A stretch of DNA of 64,000 nt from an uncultured Acinetobacter sp. (GCF_947493735.1 NZ_CANLSL010000010.1:1-64000); one strand, 5' to 3'. Positions 40,704 to 51,061 are shown, counted from the stretch's first letter. The notes: generated by a model not told the origin, from the letters alone. Translations and numbers: made by a program.

Positions 40704-43700
40704 ATGTGGTTTACTCGAATCAGTATCAAATATCCTGTTTTCACCATCATGATGATGTTGTGCTTTTTGGTACTCGGTCTTGCCTCTTGGCAGCGTATGC
40801 ACGTCGAAGAATTCCCCGATGTGGACTTTCCTTTTGTGGTTGTGCACACCACGTATGTAGGTGCATCGCCTGAGATTGTCGAAAGCGAAATTACCGAAAA
40901 ACTTGAAGATCAGATCAATACCATTTCGGGTTTAAAAAGCGTTATTTCCATCTCCAATGAAGGGCTTTCTACAGTCGTCGCCGAGTTTAATCTCGATGTT
41001 GATTCTTCTGTGGCAGCGCAAGAAGTTCGTGACAAGATTGCACCTGTATCAAGTCAGTTCCGTGATGAGATCGACGATCCGATTATCAATCGCTACGACC
41101 CATCAGCAGGTGCGGTGATGTCGGTGGTGTTTGAATCCAAACAAATGAATATGCGTGAACTGAGTAGTTACGTCGATCAACAACTTATTCCGCAACTGCG
41201 CACGGTATCAGGTGTCGGTCGTGTCAATCTACAAGGTGAAACTGAACGTCAAATCCGCATCGAAGTCGATCCACTGCGTTTGCAAAGCTATGGCATTGGC
41301 ATCAATCAAGTCATGCAAACTCTGCAAAGTGAAAATGTGCAAATTCCTGCGGGCACATTGAAACAAGGCAATAAAGAATTAGTCGTCGAAATCCAAGCCA
41401 AAGTTCGTCAGCCTGCGGATTTCAACAATCTCATCGTCAGTAATTTGAATGGTGTGCCGATCCGTTTGGGACAAGTTGCAGAAGTGGCTGATCGCACCGC
41501 AGAGCAAGAAAGTAGCGCCTATCTGAATGGTGAAACTGCGCTATCGGTCGATATTCTACGCAACTCCGATGCCAATGTGATCTCGACTATTGACAACCTG
41601 TATAAACGTCTTGATGAGATCAAAACTCAACTGCCAAGTGGTATGAGTCTGACCGTCGTCACCGATACATCAAAAGGTATTCGTAACTCGATCAAAGATG
41701 TGGCAAGAACGATCGTCGAAGGTGCTGTCCTTGCTGTATTGATCGTCCTACTTTTTCTCGGCTCATTTCGCTCGACCATTATTACAGGCTTAACTTTACC
41801 GATTGCGCTATTTGGTACCTTGACCGTGGTTTGGGCGATGGGCTTTAGTATCAATATGATGACCCTACTCGCCCTCTCGCTGAGTATTGGTCTATTGATT
41901 GATGATGCGATCGTGGTGCGAGAAAATATCGTCCGCCATGCCGATATGGGTAAAGATCATATCACTGCGGCGATTGAAGGTACGCAAGAGATTGGACTTG
42001 CCGTACTTGCTACAACTCTGACGATTGTAGCGGTATTTTTACCTGTGGCGTTTATGGGTGGCATTATCGGACGTTTCTTCTATCAGTTTGGCGTGACCGT
42101 CAGTGCTGCTGTACTCATCTCGATGTTTGTCAGCTTTACCCTTGATCCAATGCTTTCAGCACATTGGGCGGAAAAGAAAGACAAACACGCAAATAAAAAA
42201 CCAAGTGTTATTACTCGTTTTTTCCAATGGACATCGAATCAGCTTGACCGTTTAAATGCGGTTTATGCCAAAGTGTTGAAATGGGCATTACGTTTCCGTT
42301 TTGTCACCATGATGATCGCTGTCGGTTCTTTAATTGGTGCATTTGCTTTAGCAGGATTAATCGGTACGGAATTTGTGCCGATTCCAGACAAAGGCGAAGC
42401 GGTGGTCAAATTTGAAACCCCTGTCGATTCTTCACTGCAATATACCAATGCCAAGCTCTTACAGGTGGAAAAAATTCTACGAGAATTTCCCGAAGTGAGA
42501 AATACCTATGGCGTAGTGAATGCGATCAATGATCAAGGGAAAAATCATGCCAGTATCAAAGTCAGCCTCACGCCACGCCAAGAACGTGATAAATCCCTGA
42601 TCGAACTGACCAATGATTTTCGTGATCGTATCAGCCATGTTGCAGGGATCAAAATCACCTCTGTGGCTTCAGCCGATGAAAGCGTATCAGGTGGTCAAAA
42701 GCCGATTCTGATTTCCATCAAAGGACCTGATCTCAAAGAACTCCAAAAAATCTCCGATCGTTTTATGACGGAAATTTCAAAAATTGAAGGCTTGGTAGAT
42801 TTAGAAAGTTCACTTGGTGAACCAAAGCCCACGCTTTCCATTGAAATTAATCGTCAGATCGCCAGTGATTTGGGTTTATCAGTCAATCAAATTGCGACGG
42901 CACTTCGTCCACTCATCGCAGGTGATAATGTCACCACTTGGGAGGATGAAGATGGTGAAAACTATGATGTGAATATTCGCCTATCTGAACAAGATCGCTC
43001 ACGTCCAAGTGACTTACAACAGCTTTATTTTAGTGGTAATTCGAGTGCTTCACAAAATGGCGCAAATCAAACTTCAACACTATCAAATAATAGCGCAAGC
43101 TCATTGATTCCATTTTCAGCGGTCGCCACGATGGAAGAAACTTTAGGAGCTTCGCAGATTAACCGTCGTGATCTAACCCGTGAAATCTTGGTTGAAGCGA
43201 ATACCTCAGGTCGTCCTGCGGGGGATATTGGTCGAGATATTGAGAATTTACAGCAAAACTTTGATCTTCCTGCGGGTTATAGTTTTTCTACTCAAGGGGC
43301 GAATGCGGATATGGCGGAGTCGGCAGGCTATGCGATGACTGCAATTACATTGTCCATTGTGTTTATTTATATCGTACTTGGTTCGCAGTTTAATAGCTTC
43401 ATCCACCCTGCTGCGATCATGATGGCATTGCCATTGTCCTTGATTGGCGTGTTCTTGGCATTGTTCTTATTTAATAGCACCTTAAATATTTTCTCGATCA
43501 TCGGCATTATCATGTTGATGGGCTTGGTCACGAAGAACGCCATTTTGCTGATCGACTTTATCAAAAAAGCCATGGATCACGGCATGTCACGCCATGAGGC
43601 AATTTTAGAAGCAGGTCAGACTCGCCTACGCCCTATTCTAATGACCACCTGTGCGATGGTGATGGGTATGGTGCCTTTGGCACTTGGACTTGGTGAAGGT

Positions 43701-43850
43701 GGCGAACAAAGTGCGCCGATGGCACATGCTGTGATTGGCGGTTTAATTACTTCTGCATTGTTGACCTTGATTGTAGTGCCAGTATTTTTCACTTATTTGG
43801 AAGATTTGAAAAATTTTAGTTCCCGAGTGTTTAGAAAAATCATATCATAG
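40704..43850 (+). CDS. RND family efflux transporter, inner-membrane pump
   Basis: The 1048-residue AcrB/MdtB-superfamily pump has 12 membrane helices in two halves and two large periplasmic loops. The motif [16 protein letters not shown] (about 393-408) carries the proton-relay Asp pair. The second-half motif [17 protein letters not shown] (about 943-959) holds the matching Lys. The adaptor upstream forms an operon with it. The substrate is not predictable; the sequence resembles the HAE-1-like RND group. RBS AAGGAA precedes the ATG. Confidence 0.95.
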   Translation: MWFTRISIKYPVFTIMMMLCFLVLGLASWQRMHVEEFPDVDFPFVVVHTTYVGASPEIVESEITEKLEDQINTISGLKSVISISNEGLSTVVAEFNLDVDSSVAAQEVRDKIAPVSSQFRDEIDDPIINRYDPSAGAVMSVVFESKQMNMRELSSYVDQQLIPQLRTVSGVGRVNLQGETERQIRIEVDPLRLQSYGIGINQVMQTLQSENVQIPAGTLKQGNKELVVEIQAKVRQPADFNNLIVSNLNGVPIRLGQVAEVADRTAEQESSAYLNGETALSVDILRNSDANVISTIDNLYKRLDEIKTQLPSGMSLTVVTDTSKGIRNSIKDVARTIVEGAVLAVLIVLLFLGSFRSTIITGLTLPIALFGTLTVVWAMGFSINMMTLLALSLSIGLLIDDAIVVRENIVRHADMGKDHITAAIEGTQEIGLAVLATTLTIVAVFLPVAFMGGIIGRFFYQFGVTVSAAVLISMFVSFTLDPMLSAHWAEKKDKHANKKPSVITRFFQWTSNQLDRLNAVYAKVLKWALRFRFVTMMIAVGSLIGAFALAGLIGTEFVPIPDKGEAVVKFETPVDSSLQYTNAKLLQVEKILREFPEVRNTYGVVNAINDQGKNHASIKVSLTPRQERDKSLIELTNDFRDRISHVAGIKITSVASADESVSGGQKPILISIKGPDLKELQKISDRFMTEISKIEGLVDLESSLGEPKPTLSIEINRQIASDLGLSVNQIATALRPLIAGDNVTTWEDEDGENYDVNIRLSEQDRSRPSDLQQLYFSGNSSASQNGANQTSTLSNNSASSLIPFSAVATMEETLGASQINRRDLTREILVEANTSGRPAGDIGRDIENLQQNFDLPAGYSFSTQGANADMAESAGYAMTAITLSIVFIYIVLGSQFNSFIHPAAIMMALPLSLIGVFLALFLFNSTLNIFSIIGIIMLMGLVTKNAILLIDFIKKAMDHGMSRHEAILEAGQTRLRPILMTTCAMVMGMVPLALGLGEGGEQSAPMAHAVIGGLITSALLTLIVVPVFFTYLEDLKNFSSRVFRKIIS

Positions 43851-44151
43851 CGAGCTTTTCAACACATATGAAATCAGTGCTCACCACCCTGCTTGTATAG
43901 ATAAAAAAGTTTTACGTAGTACAAGGCAATCGAGTGAAGGTGTACAAATCGTACAGCGAACGAGATTAACGCAGTAATACTTAAAACTGTGATGGCTATA
44001 ATGTCTTGAATCCGACAATTTGGTTGTAATACACTGTGTGATTGCGCTGTGGAAAATGTTGATTTTTAATCAATAGTAATCACATTGATGTGGTGTAATA
44101 CTTTTTAAATGAAGACGTTTTGAATTAGTAGATTTTTAATTAGGACATTGT
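43851..44151. other. Intergenic region between the RND pump and proS
   Basis: It contains a 105-bp inverted-ended repeat (copy A) and about 150 bases of proS upstream sequence. No ORF is supported. Confidence 0.6.
43896..44000 (+). repeat. Intergenic repeat with inverted ends, copy A
   Basis: It begins TATAG and ends CTATA. Inside, AAGGCAATCGAGTGAAGG, TGTAC, TCGTAC and TTAACGC align with copy B at 48183-48289 (opposite strand) and copy C near 22070. It starts 45 bases after the pump stop codon. It carries no ORF. Confidence 0.8.
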
Positions 44152-45867
44152 ATGCGAGCGAGTCGCTTTTTATTTGCCACACTCAGAGAAACGCCAAACG
44201 ATGCGGAAGTGATTTCACATCAGCTCATGTTGCGTGCAGGAATGATTCGTAAATTGGCGTCAGGGCTATATACGTGGTTGCCAATGGGTGTACGTGTGCT
44301 GAACAAGGTTGAGGCGATCATTCGTGAAGAAATGAATGCTTCGGGTGCGCTCGAAGTCTTTATGCCAGTGACACAGCCTGCAAGTCTATGGCAAGAGTCA
44401 GGTCGCTATGTGCAATATGGTCCTGAATTACTACGTATCCAAGATCGTCATAAAAATCCATTCGTGCTTGGTCCTACACACGAAGAAGTGATCACTGATC
44501 TTGCTCGTAATGAGCTAAAAAGCTATAAACAATTACCACTGAATTTTTATCAGATTCAAACCAAATTCCGTGATGAAATTCGCCCACGTTTTGGCGTGAT
44601 GCGCTCTCGTGAATTCGTCATGAAAGATGCGTATTCTTTCCATAATGATCAAGCGTCATTACAAGTGACTTACGACTTGATGTATCAAACCTACAGCAAT
44701 ATTTTCACTCGCTTAGGTTTAGACTTCCGCCCTGTGCAAGCAGATACAGGTTCAATCGGTGGTTCAGGTTCGCACGAGTTTCATGTCTTGGCGAACAGTG
44801 GTGAAGATGATGTGGTGTTTTCGACTGAATCAGACTTTGCTGCCAATGTGGAAAAAGCTGAAGCGATCTTGGTCGGTGAACGTGCCGAGCCAACTCAAGT
44901 TTTACAAGTCATTGATACACCGAATACCAAAACCATTGAAGCACTCTGTGAACTGCTCAATATTGATGTAAAGCAGACCTTAAAAGCTGTTTTAGTACAA
45001 GGTGTTGCCGATGAGCATGGTAATTCACCGCTCGTTGCTGTATTCCTACGTGGTGATCATGAGATCAATGAAATCAAAGCTGAAAATCATCCATTGATTG
45101 CTAGCCCGCTGACTTTCGCCACTGAAGAACAATTAAAGTCTGCAGGCTTACCTGCGGGCTCAGTTGGTCCACAAGGTTTGGTCGAAAAAGGCATTACGGT
45201 ATTGGTCGACCGTGCAGCATCGGTTTTATCTGATTTTGTCACAGGTGCAAACATTGCTGATCAACACGTACAAGGTGCAAACTGGGAACGTGATGCGACC
45301 TATAGTGAAGTTGCCGATTTGCGTAATGTGGTCGATGGCGACCCTTCTCCAGATGGTAAGGGCGTGCTACAAATCCGTCGTGGTATCGAAGTTGGGCACA
45401 TCTTCCAACTTGGTCAAAAATATTCCGAAGCACTCGGTTGTAAAGTGCTTGGTGAAGATGGTAAACCGCAAACAGTCACAATGGGTTGTTATGGTATCGG
45501 TGTGACTCGTGTGGTCGCAGCGGCGATTGAACAAAACCATGATGAAAAAGGGATTATTTGGCCAAAAGCACTTGCGCCGTTTGATATTGCCATTGTCCCA
45601 ATGAATGCGCACAAATCTCCTCGCACTGTGGAAGCTGCTGAATCACTCTATCAAGAGCTTCAAGCTTTGGGTTTTGATGTATTACTTGATGACCGTAATG
45701 AGCGTCCAGGTGTTAAATTCTCTGATCTTGAATTGACTGGTATTCCGCATCGTATCGTCATCGGTGAAAAAGGCTTAGATGCGGGCACTTTTGAATATAA
45801 AGGTCGTCGTGATAGTGAGTCGCAAGATTTAAGCAAAGAGGCGTTGCTTGCATTGCTTAAAGGCTAA
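44152..45867 (+). CDS. proS: Prolyl-tRNA synthetase
   Basis: This class II synthetase charges tRNA-Pro. The 571-residue bacterial-type protein has the TxE loop [10 protein letters not shown] (about 109-118), motif 2 [17 protein letters not shown] (about 148-164), an INS/YbaK editing insertion (about 225-385) and the C-terminal HGTP anticodon-binding domain (about 470-571). RBS TTAGGA precedes the ATG. A terminator follows at 45895. Confidence 0.97.
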   Translation: MRASRFLFATLRETPNDAEVISHQLMLRAGMIRKLASGLYTWLPMGVRVLNKVEAIIREEMNASGALEVFMPVTQPASLWQESGRYVQYGPELLRIQDRHKNPFVLGPTHEEVITDLARNELKSYKQLPLNFYQIQTKFRDEIRPRFGVMRSREFVMKDAYSFHNDQASLQVTYDLMYQTYSNIFTRLGLDFRPVQADTGSIGGSGSHEFHVLANSGEDDVVFSTESDFAANVEKAEAILVGERAEPTQVLQVIDTPNTKTIEALCELLNIDVKQTLKAVLVQGVADEHGNSPLVAVFLRGDHEINEIKAENHPLIASPLTFATEEQLKSAGLPAGSVGPQGLVEKGITVLVDRAASVLSDFVTGANIADQHVQGANWERDATYSEVADLRNVVDGDPSPDGKGVLQIRRGIEVGHIFQLGQKYSEALGCKVLGEDGKPQTVTMGCYGIGVTRVVAAAIEQNHDEKGIIWPKALAPFDIAIVPMNAHKSPRTVEAAESLYQELQALGFDVLLDDRNERPGVKFSDLELTGIPHRIVIGEKGLDAGTFEYKGRRDSESQDLSKEALLALLKG

Positions 45868-45894
45868 TAACAATTATTTGAAAATTTTAAATAA

Positions 45895-45920
45895 GCCGAT
45901 CATCATTGATCGGTTTTTTT
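45895..45920 (+). terminator. Rho-independent terminator of proS
   Basis: The stem CCGATCA / TGATCGG with loop TCAT is followed by seven T, 28 bases after the proS stop. Confidence 0.9.
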
Positions 45921-46016
45921 ATGTCTAACTAAAAGAAGAAAAAATAAAAGTGCTTTTAAAAGTGCTTTAAAAGACATTACTAAAGTGATAAAATTACCTA
46001 AATTAGGAGAAAAATT

Positions 46017-46250
46017 ATGATGATTTCCTCAGGCCAGTTTAAAAACATAATAAACATATCATTTAACACTCTAGTTTCTTTACTTGAATCTTTATCAACT
46101 CCTATTATTTTTATAAATTTCTTATGTCTTTTTAAGAATTTAATTCAATATTTTAAATTAACACAACTTACTTTCTTTAAGCTTTTGACAGTTTATTTAA
46201 AATTGAAACCTTTATTTTTCAAAAAATTAGACCGTCAATACACTCTGTAA
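46017..46250 (+). CDS. Possible small hydrophobic protein
   Basis: A 77-codon frame follows a good RBS (TTAGGAGAAAAATT, then ATGATG). The peptide is hydrophobic and Phe/Leu-rich with two possible membrane segments (about 15-40 and 48-68) and a basic tail. It resembles no family I know, and AT-rich sequence easily gives such frames. It lies just before the toxin-antitoxin pair. Low confidence. Confidence 0.3.
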   Translation: MMISSGQFKNIINISFNTLVSLLESLSTPIIFINFLCLFKNLIQYFKLTQLTFFKLLTVYLKLKPLFFKKLDRQYTL

Positions 46251-46296
46251 CCATTGCGCCAATTTTATTTTCTATCAATTATTCAGAGGCTTAATT

Positions 46297-46545
46297 ATGA
46301 CTCAATTAATTCATGCAAGAATGACTGCAAGTATTACCGAACTCAAGAAAAGTCCGATGGATACCGTTTTGGCAGGCAATGGCGAGGCTGTTGCAATTCT
46401 CAACCGTAATACACCCGCTTTTTATTGTATTCCTGCTGACCTTTATGAAGCCATGTTGGAACAACTTGAAGATTTGGAGCTTAATCAAATTGCAGACGCT
46501 CGTGCGAAACAAAAGCGCATTCGAGTAAATATTGATGAATTATAA
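46297..46545 (+). CDS. Phd/YefM-type antitoxin
   Basis: The 82-residue protein has the Phd/YefM/StbD pattern ITELKKSPMDTVLAGNGEAV (about 14-33), then AILNRNTPAFYCIPADLYEAM, with an acidic helical C-terminus likely wrapping the toxin. Such antitoxins bind their own promoter and neutralise the toxin. RBS AGAGG precedes the ATG. Its last codons overlap the toxin start by 11 bases. Confidence 0.9.
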   Translation: MTQLIHARMTASITELKKSPMDTVLAGNGEAVAILNRNTPAFYCIPADLYEAMLEQLEDLELNQIADARAKQKRIRVNIDEL

Positions 46546-46828
46546 ATTAGAATTTTTAGAACAAGCATTCGATGAATGGCAAAAACTTAACCCCAGTATC
46601 AAGCAACAGTTTAAAAAGAAACTGACAAAATTGTTGGATAACCCTCGTATACCAAAGAACAAATTATCTAGTCATCCAAACCGCTATAAGATAAAACTTC
46701 GTAGTATTGGCTATCGTTTGGTTTATGAAGTGATTGATGACGAAATTATCGTACTCGTTATTGCTATTGGAAAACGAGAAAATAATGCGATCTATCGTTC
46801 AGCAGATTCTAGAAGTTCTTCAAATTAA
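46535..46828 (+). CDS. RelE/StbE-type toxin
   Basis: The 97-residue basic protein has the RelE/ParE-type ending NRYKIKLRSIGYRLVYEV (about 49-66), then VLVIAIGKREN, which carries the usual basic and aromatic residues of RelE mRNA endonucleases. The N-terminal helices FDEWQKLNPSIKQQFKKKL are typical. The ATG at 46535 overlaps the antitoxin gene. The pair is a type II system; family knowledge predicts ribosome-dependent mRNA cleavage. Confidence 0.9.
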   Translation: MNYKLEFLEQAFDEWQKLNPSIKQQFKKKLTKLLDNPRIPKNKLSSHPNRYKIKLRSIGYRLVYEVIDDEIIVLVIAIGKRENNAIYRSADSRSSSN

Positions 46829-46967
46829 GCTTCAGTCATTGCAATAAAACTTATTCAATTAAATACATTTTCAATACAGCGTTTTATTTCTAAAATCATG
46901 GTCTTGTCATATTCCATCGGCACAGTGAATCACAATCATAATAACGCTGTTTGCAATGGAACAAAAC

Positions 46968-48182
46968 ATGACAATACAACTTACACATTCAAAACAATTG
47001 AACCCATCTCGTCGCAACCGATTTAGTATTGTGCTCGGCGCGCTACTTTGTACACCACTTTTTTTAACAGCATGTGAAGATGATGATGAAGAACAAGTGA
47101 CTTCTGCAGATCGTCCGATCATCTTTGCCCATCGTGGTGCCAGTGGCTATCTACCCGATCATACTTTAGAGGGTTATGAGAAAGCCATCGAGCTTGGCGC
47201 AGACTATATAGAGCCTGATTTAGTGATGACTAAAGACGGCGTATTAGTCAGCCGTCATGAACCGAATATTACTACAACCACCAATGTGAAAGATCACCCT
47301 GAATTTGCAGATCGTAAAAAAACCATGATGGTAGATGGTATCGAAGAAGAAGGTTGGTTTATTTCTGACTTTACTCTTGCCGAGCTAAAAACCTTAAAAG
47401 CTATACAACCACTGGCGGAACGTGATCAATCTTATAACGGTCAATTTGACGTGCCGACATTTGAGGAAATTTTACAACTTCTCATTGCACAGCGCAGTGA
47501 AACAGGTCGTAAAATTGGCATCATTCCAGAGCTCAAACATTCGACTTATCATCAAGACTTAGGACTTGCGATGGAAGATGAATTACTTCGTTTACTGGAT
47601 AAATATTCGCTCAATAGTGCAGACTCAAATGTCATTATTCAATCTTTTGAAGTGACAAATCTAAAATATCTCAATAGTAAAACTGATATTCAATTGGTTC
47701 AGCTGATTGATGCTTCGGGCTTAAAACTTGATGGGACAATTGATAACGTATCACCGCTCAATCAGCCGTATGATTTTGAAGTAAAGGGTGACAATCGCAC
47801 TTATCTCGATATGCTGACGCCTGCAGGACTTGCAGAGATCAAAACCTATGCAGACATTATCGGACCTTGGAAAGCATATATCGTAGGTAGCAAAGGTACA
47901 GATGCTAATGGCGATGGCAAAGCCGATGACGTCACAGGCGATGGTTTGGTTGATGAACGTGATCGGACGTTAGCTGAGCCAACACCGCTCATTACAGATG
48001 CACATCAAGCAGGATTAAAAGTCGTGCCATTTACTTTCCGTAATGAGCCTCGTCGCCTTGCCAGTGACTATCAATATGATCCAGTCAAAGAATATGTATA
48101 TTTCTTTGAACTTGGTGTAGATGGTCTATTTACTGACTTTACGGATACTGCAATTAAAGCCCGTAATGCTTATTACCAATAA
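46968..48182 (+). CDS. glpQ: Glycerophosphodiester phosphodiesterase lipoprotein
   Basis: The enzyme hydrolyses glycerophosphodiesters to glycerol-3-phosphate and alcohol, probably in the periplasm. The 404-residue protein (408 from ATG 46956) has a lipobox FLTAC (Cys about 36), catalytic FAHRGASGYLPDHTLEGY (His pair), EPDLVMTKDGVLVSRHEP and PELKHSTYH metal ligands. A DANGDGKADD loop near 310, followed by GDGLVDERD, resembles an EF-hand/dockerin calcium loop. A 107-bp repeat starts one base after the stop. Confidence 0.93.
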   Translation: MTIQLTHSKQLNPSRRNRFSIVLGALLCTPLFLTACEDDDEEQVTSADRPIIFAHRGASGYLPDHTLEGYEKAIELGADYIEPDLVMTKDGVLVSRHEPNITTTTNVKDHPEFADRKKTMMVDGIEEEGWFISDFTLAELKTLKAIQPLAERDQSYNGQFDVPTFEEILQLLIAQRSETGRKIGIIPELKHSTYHQDLGLAMEDELLRLLDKYSLNSADSNVIIQSFEVTNLKYLNSKTDIQLVQLIDASGLKLDGTIDNVSPLNQPYDFEVKGDNRTYLDMLTPAGLAEIKTYADIIGPWKAYIVGSKGTDANGDGKADDVTGDGLVDERDRTLAEPTPLITDAHQAGLKVVPFTFRNEPRRLASDYQYDPVKEYVYFFELGVDGLFTDFTDTAIKARNAYYQ

Positions 48183-48289
48183 CTATAGTCAAGAAATTTA
48201 ATCCTGCTATAGCGTTAAGCTCGCTCGCATTACGACAAGTACACCTTCGCTCGCTTGCCTCGTATCAGAGATAAACTTCTTCGACTATA
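48183..48289 (-). repeat. Intergenic repeat with inverted ends, copy B
   Basis: The ends CTATAGTCAAGAAA and rc of it in TTCTTCGACTATA are inverted (about 15 bases). The core read on minus (GAGGCAAGCGAGCGAAGG, TGTAC, then TCGTAATGCGAGCGAG and TTAACGC) aligns with copy A on plus. It abuts the glpQ stop. Confidence 0.8.
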
Positions 48290-48318
48290 CTTGCTTTGTC
48301 ACAGCTTAAAATTTCTAT

Positions 48319-48347
48319 AAAATGCCAAGCACCCTGTTTGGCATTTT
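48319..48347 (+). terminator. Rho-independent terminator of glpQ
   Basis: The ten-base stem AAAATGCCAA / TTGGCATTTT with T-rich 3' arm lies after the repeat copy B. Confidence 0.8.
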
Positions 48348-48463
48348 GCATTGGTTAAATCATTCGATAAAAATCTTAAAATACAAAACTCAGTAATCCT
48401 CGCTAAAAATCTATCAATCGATCTGTTATATTGAGCATCATATTCAATTAAATACATTCTATT

Positions 48464-49081
48464 ATGGACTTAGCGATCAACCACACTCTCGCCATTATCA
48501 TCATTACCGTGATCATTTCCTTGCTTGCTTTTAATCAGCCTCGCATCATGAATCGTCTGATCTTTTGGGGACCTGCGGTAGGCAAAGGACAGTTTGACCG
48601 TTTAATTACTTATGGTTTTGTGCATGCTGATGGTTTTCATCTGCTATTTAACATGATCACGCTGTTTTTCTTTGGGCGTGTGCTAGAGCAATTTTATCGT
48701 CAATATGCCTTTGACATGGGCTTTGCATTGTTCTATCTCGGCGGTTTGATCGTGTCGATTTTGCCAAGTTATTTCAAACATAAAAATGATGTCAATTATT
48801 TTAGTTTGGGTGCATCGGGTGCGGTTTCAGCAATTCTATTTGCCTTTATCTTATTTCAGCCGTGGAATTTGATTTTCGTATTTTTTATTCCTGTGCCTGC
48901 GATTATTTTTGCGATTCTATATGTTGCGTATAGCTTTTGGGCTGAGCGACGTGGTAACAATGGCATCAATCATAGTGCGCATCTTTGGGGTGCAGCTTAT
49001 GGAATTATTTGTACGCTGATTTTAGAACCTCGTATTCTTGGGTTATTCGTGCAACGCCTATTGAACCCAAGTTTTTTCTAA
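48464..49081 (+). CDS. Rhomboid-family intramembrane serine protease
   Basis: The 205-residue protein has six predicted membrane helices. The catalytic Ser is in GASGAVSAILF (about 119-129), the catalytic His in HSAHLWGAAYG (about 167-177), and the loop-1 region FHLLFNMITLFFFG carries the usual HxxxN. Rhomboids cleave membrane helices; the substrate is unknown. Alone after the glpQ terminator, with exonuclease gene 42 bases downstream. Confidence 0.9.
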   Translation: MDLAINHTLAIIIITVIISLLAFNQPRIMNRLIFWGPAVGKGQFDRLITYGFVHADGFHLLFNMITLFFFGRVLEQFYRQYAFDMGFALFYLGGLIVSILPSYFKHKNDVNYFSLGASGAVSAILFAFILFQPWNLIFVFFIPVPAIIFAILYVAYSFWAERRGNNGINHSAHLWGAAYGIICTLILEPRILGLFVQRLLNPSFF

Positions 49082-49123
49082 ATCTATAACTTAAATACAT
49101 ACTGATTGGTTAAGGAATAATTC

Positions 49124-49816
49124 ATGCAAAGCCTCGTCCTCGATACTGAAACACATACACTGAACGGCTTACCAATAGAGGTCGCATATGTCCCTGTACA
49201 ACTTGATAAGTCAGGGATACAGGTCTTTGAAGATCAGATCTATGATGAATATTTCAGCCTTGACGATGGCACGTCGATTCATTTGGCTTCGATGGCGGTG
49301 CATCATATCCTGCCCAATGATTTGATAGGTAAACCAAATTATCGTGAGTTCCGTTTGCCCAAAGATACCATCTATACGATCGGGCATAATATCGACTATG
49401 ACGTGTCTGCAGTAGCACGTTGTGGACAATCGGTGAAGCATGTCAAACCGATCTGTACTTTAGCTTTGGCACGTTTTCTTTGGCCTGAGCTTGAAAGCCG
49501 TTCTTTAAGCACTTTGAGTTATTTTATCTCTGATGATTTAGAAGCAACACGTCAGCAATTACGCAATGCCCACAATGCCAAAACCGATGTCTTACTCACC
49601 ACTGAACTACTGAAACGTATCGTGGCTGAGCTGAAAATCACTGACATGGAACAGCTCTATCAACAATCACAAATCGCACGTTTACCACAGTTTATGCCTT
49701 TTGGAAAATATAAAGGCACTTCACTCAAAGAAGTCCCGCTCGATTATGTGCAATGGTTATTGCGTCAGCAAGATATTGATCCGTATCTACGTAAAGCTTT
49801 AGAACAAATTTTTTAA
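49124..49816 (+). CDS. DEDD exonuclease with C-terminal DUF3820 (ExoX-like)
   Basis: The 230-residue protein begins with the RNase T/DnaQ exonuclease I motif LVLDTETHTL (about 4-13). Later Asp/His residues lie in GHNIDYDVSA (about 88-97) and HNAKTDVLLTTEL (motif III region, about 150-162). The C-terminal 40 residues match DUF3820 (PFGKYKGTSLKEVPLDYVQW), as in some putative ExoX-type proteins. It probably degrades DNA or RNA 3' ends. RBS AAGGAA precedes the ATG. Confidence 0.88.
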   Translation: MQSLVLDTETHTLNGLPIEVAYVPVQLDKSGIQVFEDQIYDEYFSLDDGTSIHLASMAVHHILPNDLIGKPNYREFRLPKDTIYTIGHNIDYDVSAVARCGQSVKHVKPICTLALARFLWPELESRSLSTLSYFISDDLEATRQQLRNAHNAKTDVLLTTELLKRIVAELKITDMEQLYQQSQIARLPQFMPFGKYKGTSLKEVPLDYVQWLLRQQDIDPYLRKALEQIF

Positions 49817-49869
49817 TAATCGTTGAACCCTGTAAAATAACAGCATAAGTATTGTCTAGGAGCGCAAAG

Positions 49870-50601
49870 ATGCAATTTCGAATCGAAGCCATAGAAGTTG
49901 GCAATGCCCTACAAAACTACATTTGGATGTTGATTGACACCCATCACCATCAAGCTGTGGCAATCGACCCGACCCAAGCCGATTTGGTCTTAGATTATTG
50001 CGAAAAATATAATTTAGAACTTGCGCAGATTTGGATCACTCATAAACATAATGATCACATCGCAGGCCTACCTGAGCTCAAAGCCAAAACCAATGCGATT
50101 GTGTATGCACCCTTGGCGGAAAAAGAAGCGATTGGACAAGCAGATCATTGGCTTGAAGATGGAGCTGTCATTACATTTTCAGAGCTAAAAGTAGATGTCT
50201 TTAGCTCCGCAGGTCATACACTCGGATTGATCACCTATTTTATTGACGAGTTAGATGCGCTGTTTTGTAGTGACACCTTATTTTCACTGGGTTGTGGACG
50301 ATTATTTGAAGGTACTTATGAGCAAATGTACCATTCTTTAAATCGGTTAGCTGCCCTGCCACCACGCACGCTCGTCTATTGCACACATGAATATACCGAA
50401 AGTAATGGCAAATTTGCCATTACCATTGAACCTGAAAATATCGCCCTACAACAGCGCTATGCCGAAGTGAAAGCCTTACGTGCTCAGGGGAAAATCACAC
50501 TACCCTCGACGATTGAACTAGAGCTTGAAACCAATCCATTCCTGCGCTGTCAAAGTGTCGAAGAATTCAAAAAAAGACGCCAATTAAAAGACCAATTTTA
50601 A
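49870..50601 (+). CDS. gloB: Hydroxyacylglutathione hydrolase-like (glyoxalase II)
   Basis: This metallo-beta-lactamase enzyme hydrolyses S-lactoylglutathione in methylglyoxal detoxification. The 243-residue protein has the metal motif THKHNDH (about 56-62, family THxHxDH), then SSAGHTLG and CSDTLFSLGCGRLFEG (about 133-148) and the CTHEYTESN glutathione-site block (about 170-178). The C-terminus ETNPFLRC (about 220) matches the family. RBS AGGAGCGCAAAG precedes the ATG at 49870; a TTG upstream at 49852 is unlikely. Confidence 0.92.
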   Translation: MQFRIEAIEVGNALQNYIWMLIDTHHHQAVAIDPTQADLVLDYCEKYNLELAQIWITHKHNDHIAGLPELKAKTNAIVYAPLAEKEAIGQADHWLEDGAVITFSELKVDVFSSAGHTLGLITYFIDELDALFCSDTLFSLGCGRLFEGTYEQMYHSLNRLAALPPRTLVYCTHEYTESNGKFAITIEPENIALQQRYAEVKALRAQGKITLPSTIELELETNPFLRCQSVEEFKKRRQLKDQF

Positions 50602-50736
50602 CGAATAGGCTTGACTTAACCCTAAGCTTTCTTCAAAATATGCCACTTGTTTACGGGCTGGTATTGCAGTATTGTCAAATGCACAATACACACGCATCAG
50701 GCCCGCCCCAAACTAACTAATTCAAGGAGTGCACGA

Positions 50737-51006
50737 GTGGCAAACTCTGCTCAAGCTAAAAAACGTGCTCGTCAAAATTTGAAAGCACGTAAACACAACG
50801 CAAGCTTGCGTTCTATGGTTCGTACTTATATCAAACGTGTAATCGCTGCGATTGCTGCTGGTGAACACGCTGCTGCTAACGAAGCATACAAAGCGGCTGT
50901 ACCAGTAATCGACCGTATGGCTGATAAAGGTATCATCCATAAAAACAAAGCAGCTCGTCATAAGAGCCGTTTGAATGCTCAAGTTAAAGCTTTGGCTGCT
51001 AACTAA
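50737..51006 (+). CDS. rpsT: 30S ribosomal protein S20
   Basis: S20 binds 16S rRNA in 30S assembly. The 89-residue basic protein reads [14 protein letters not shown] with a GTG start at 50737 and strong RBS AAGGAG (50724-50729). The C-terminus has [13 protein letters not shown]. An ATG-started upstream reading would add 30 unrelated residues. GTG or UUG starts are common in rpsT and help feedback control. A strong terminator follows. Confidence 0.97.
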   Translation: MANSAQAKKRARQNLKARKHNASLRSMVRTYIKRVIAAIAAGEHAAANEAYKAAVPVIDRMADKGIIHKNKAARHKSRLNAQVKALAAN

Positions 51007-51033
51007 GCATCTATAGCCTCATTAGAAGCTATA

Positions 51034-51061
51034 CAAAAAAAGCCCGTTTGGGCTTTTTTTT
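51034..51061 (+). terminator. Rho-independent terminator of rpsT
   Basis: The stem AAAAAAAGCCC / GGGCTTTTTTT with loop GTTT lies about 28 bases after the rpsT stop. Confidence 0.92.
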
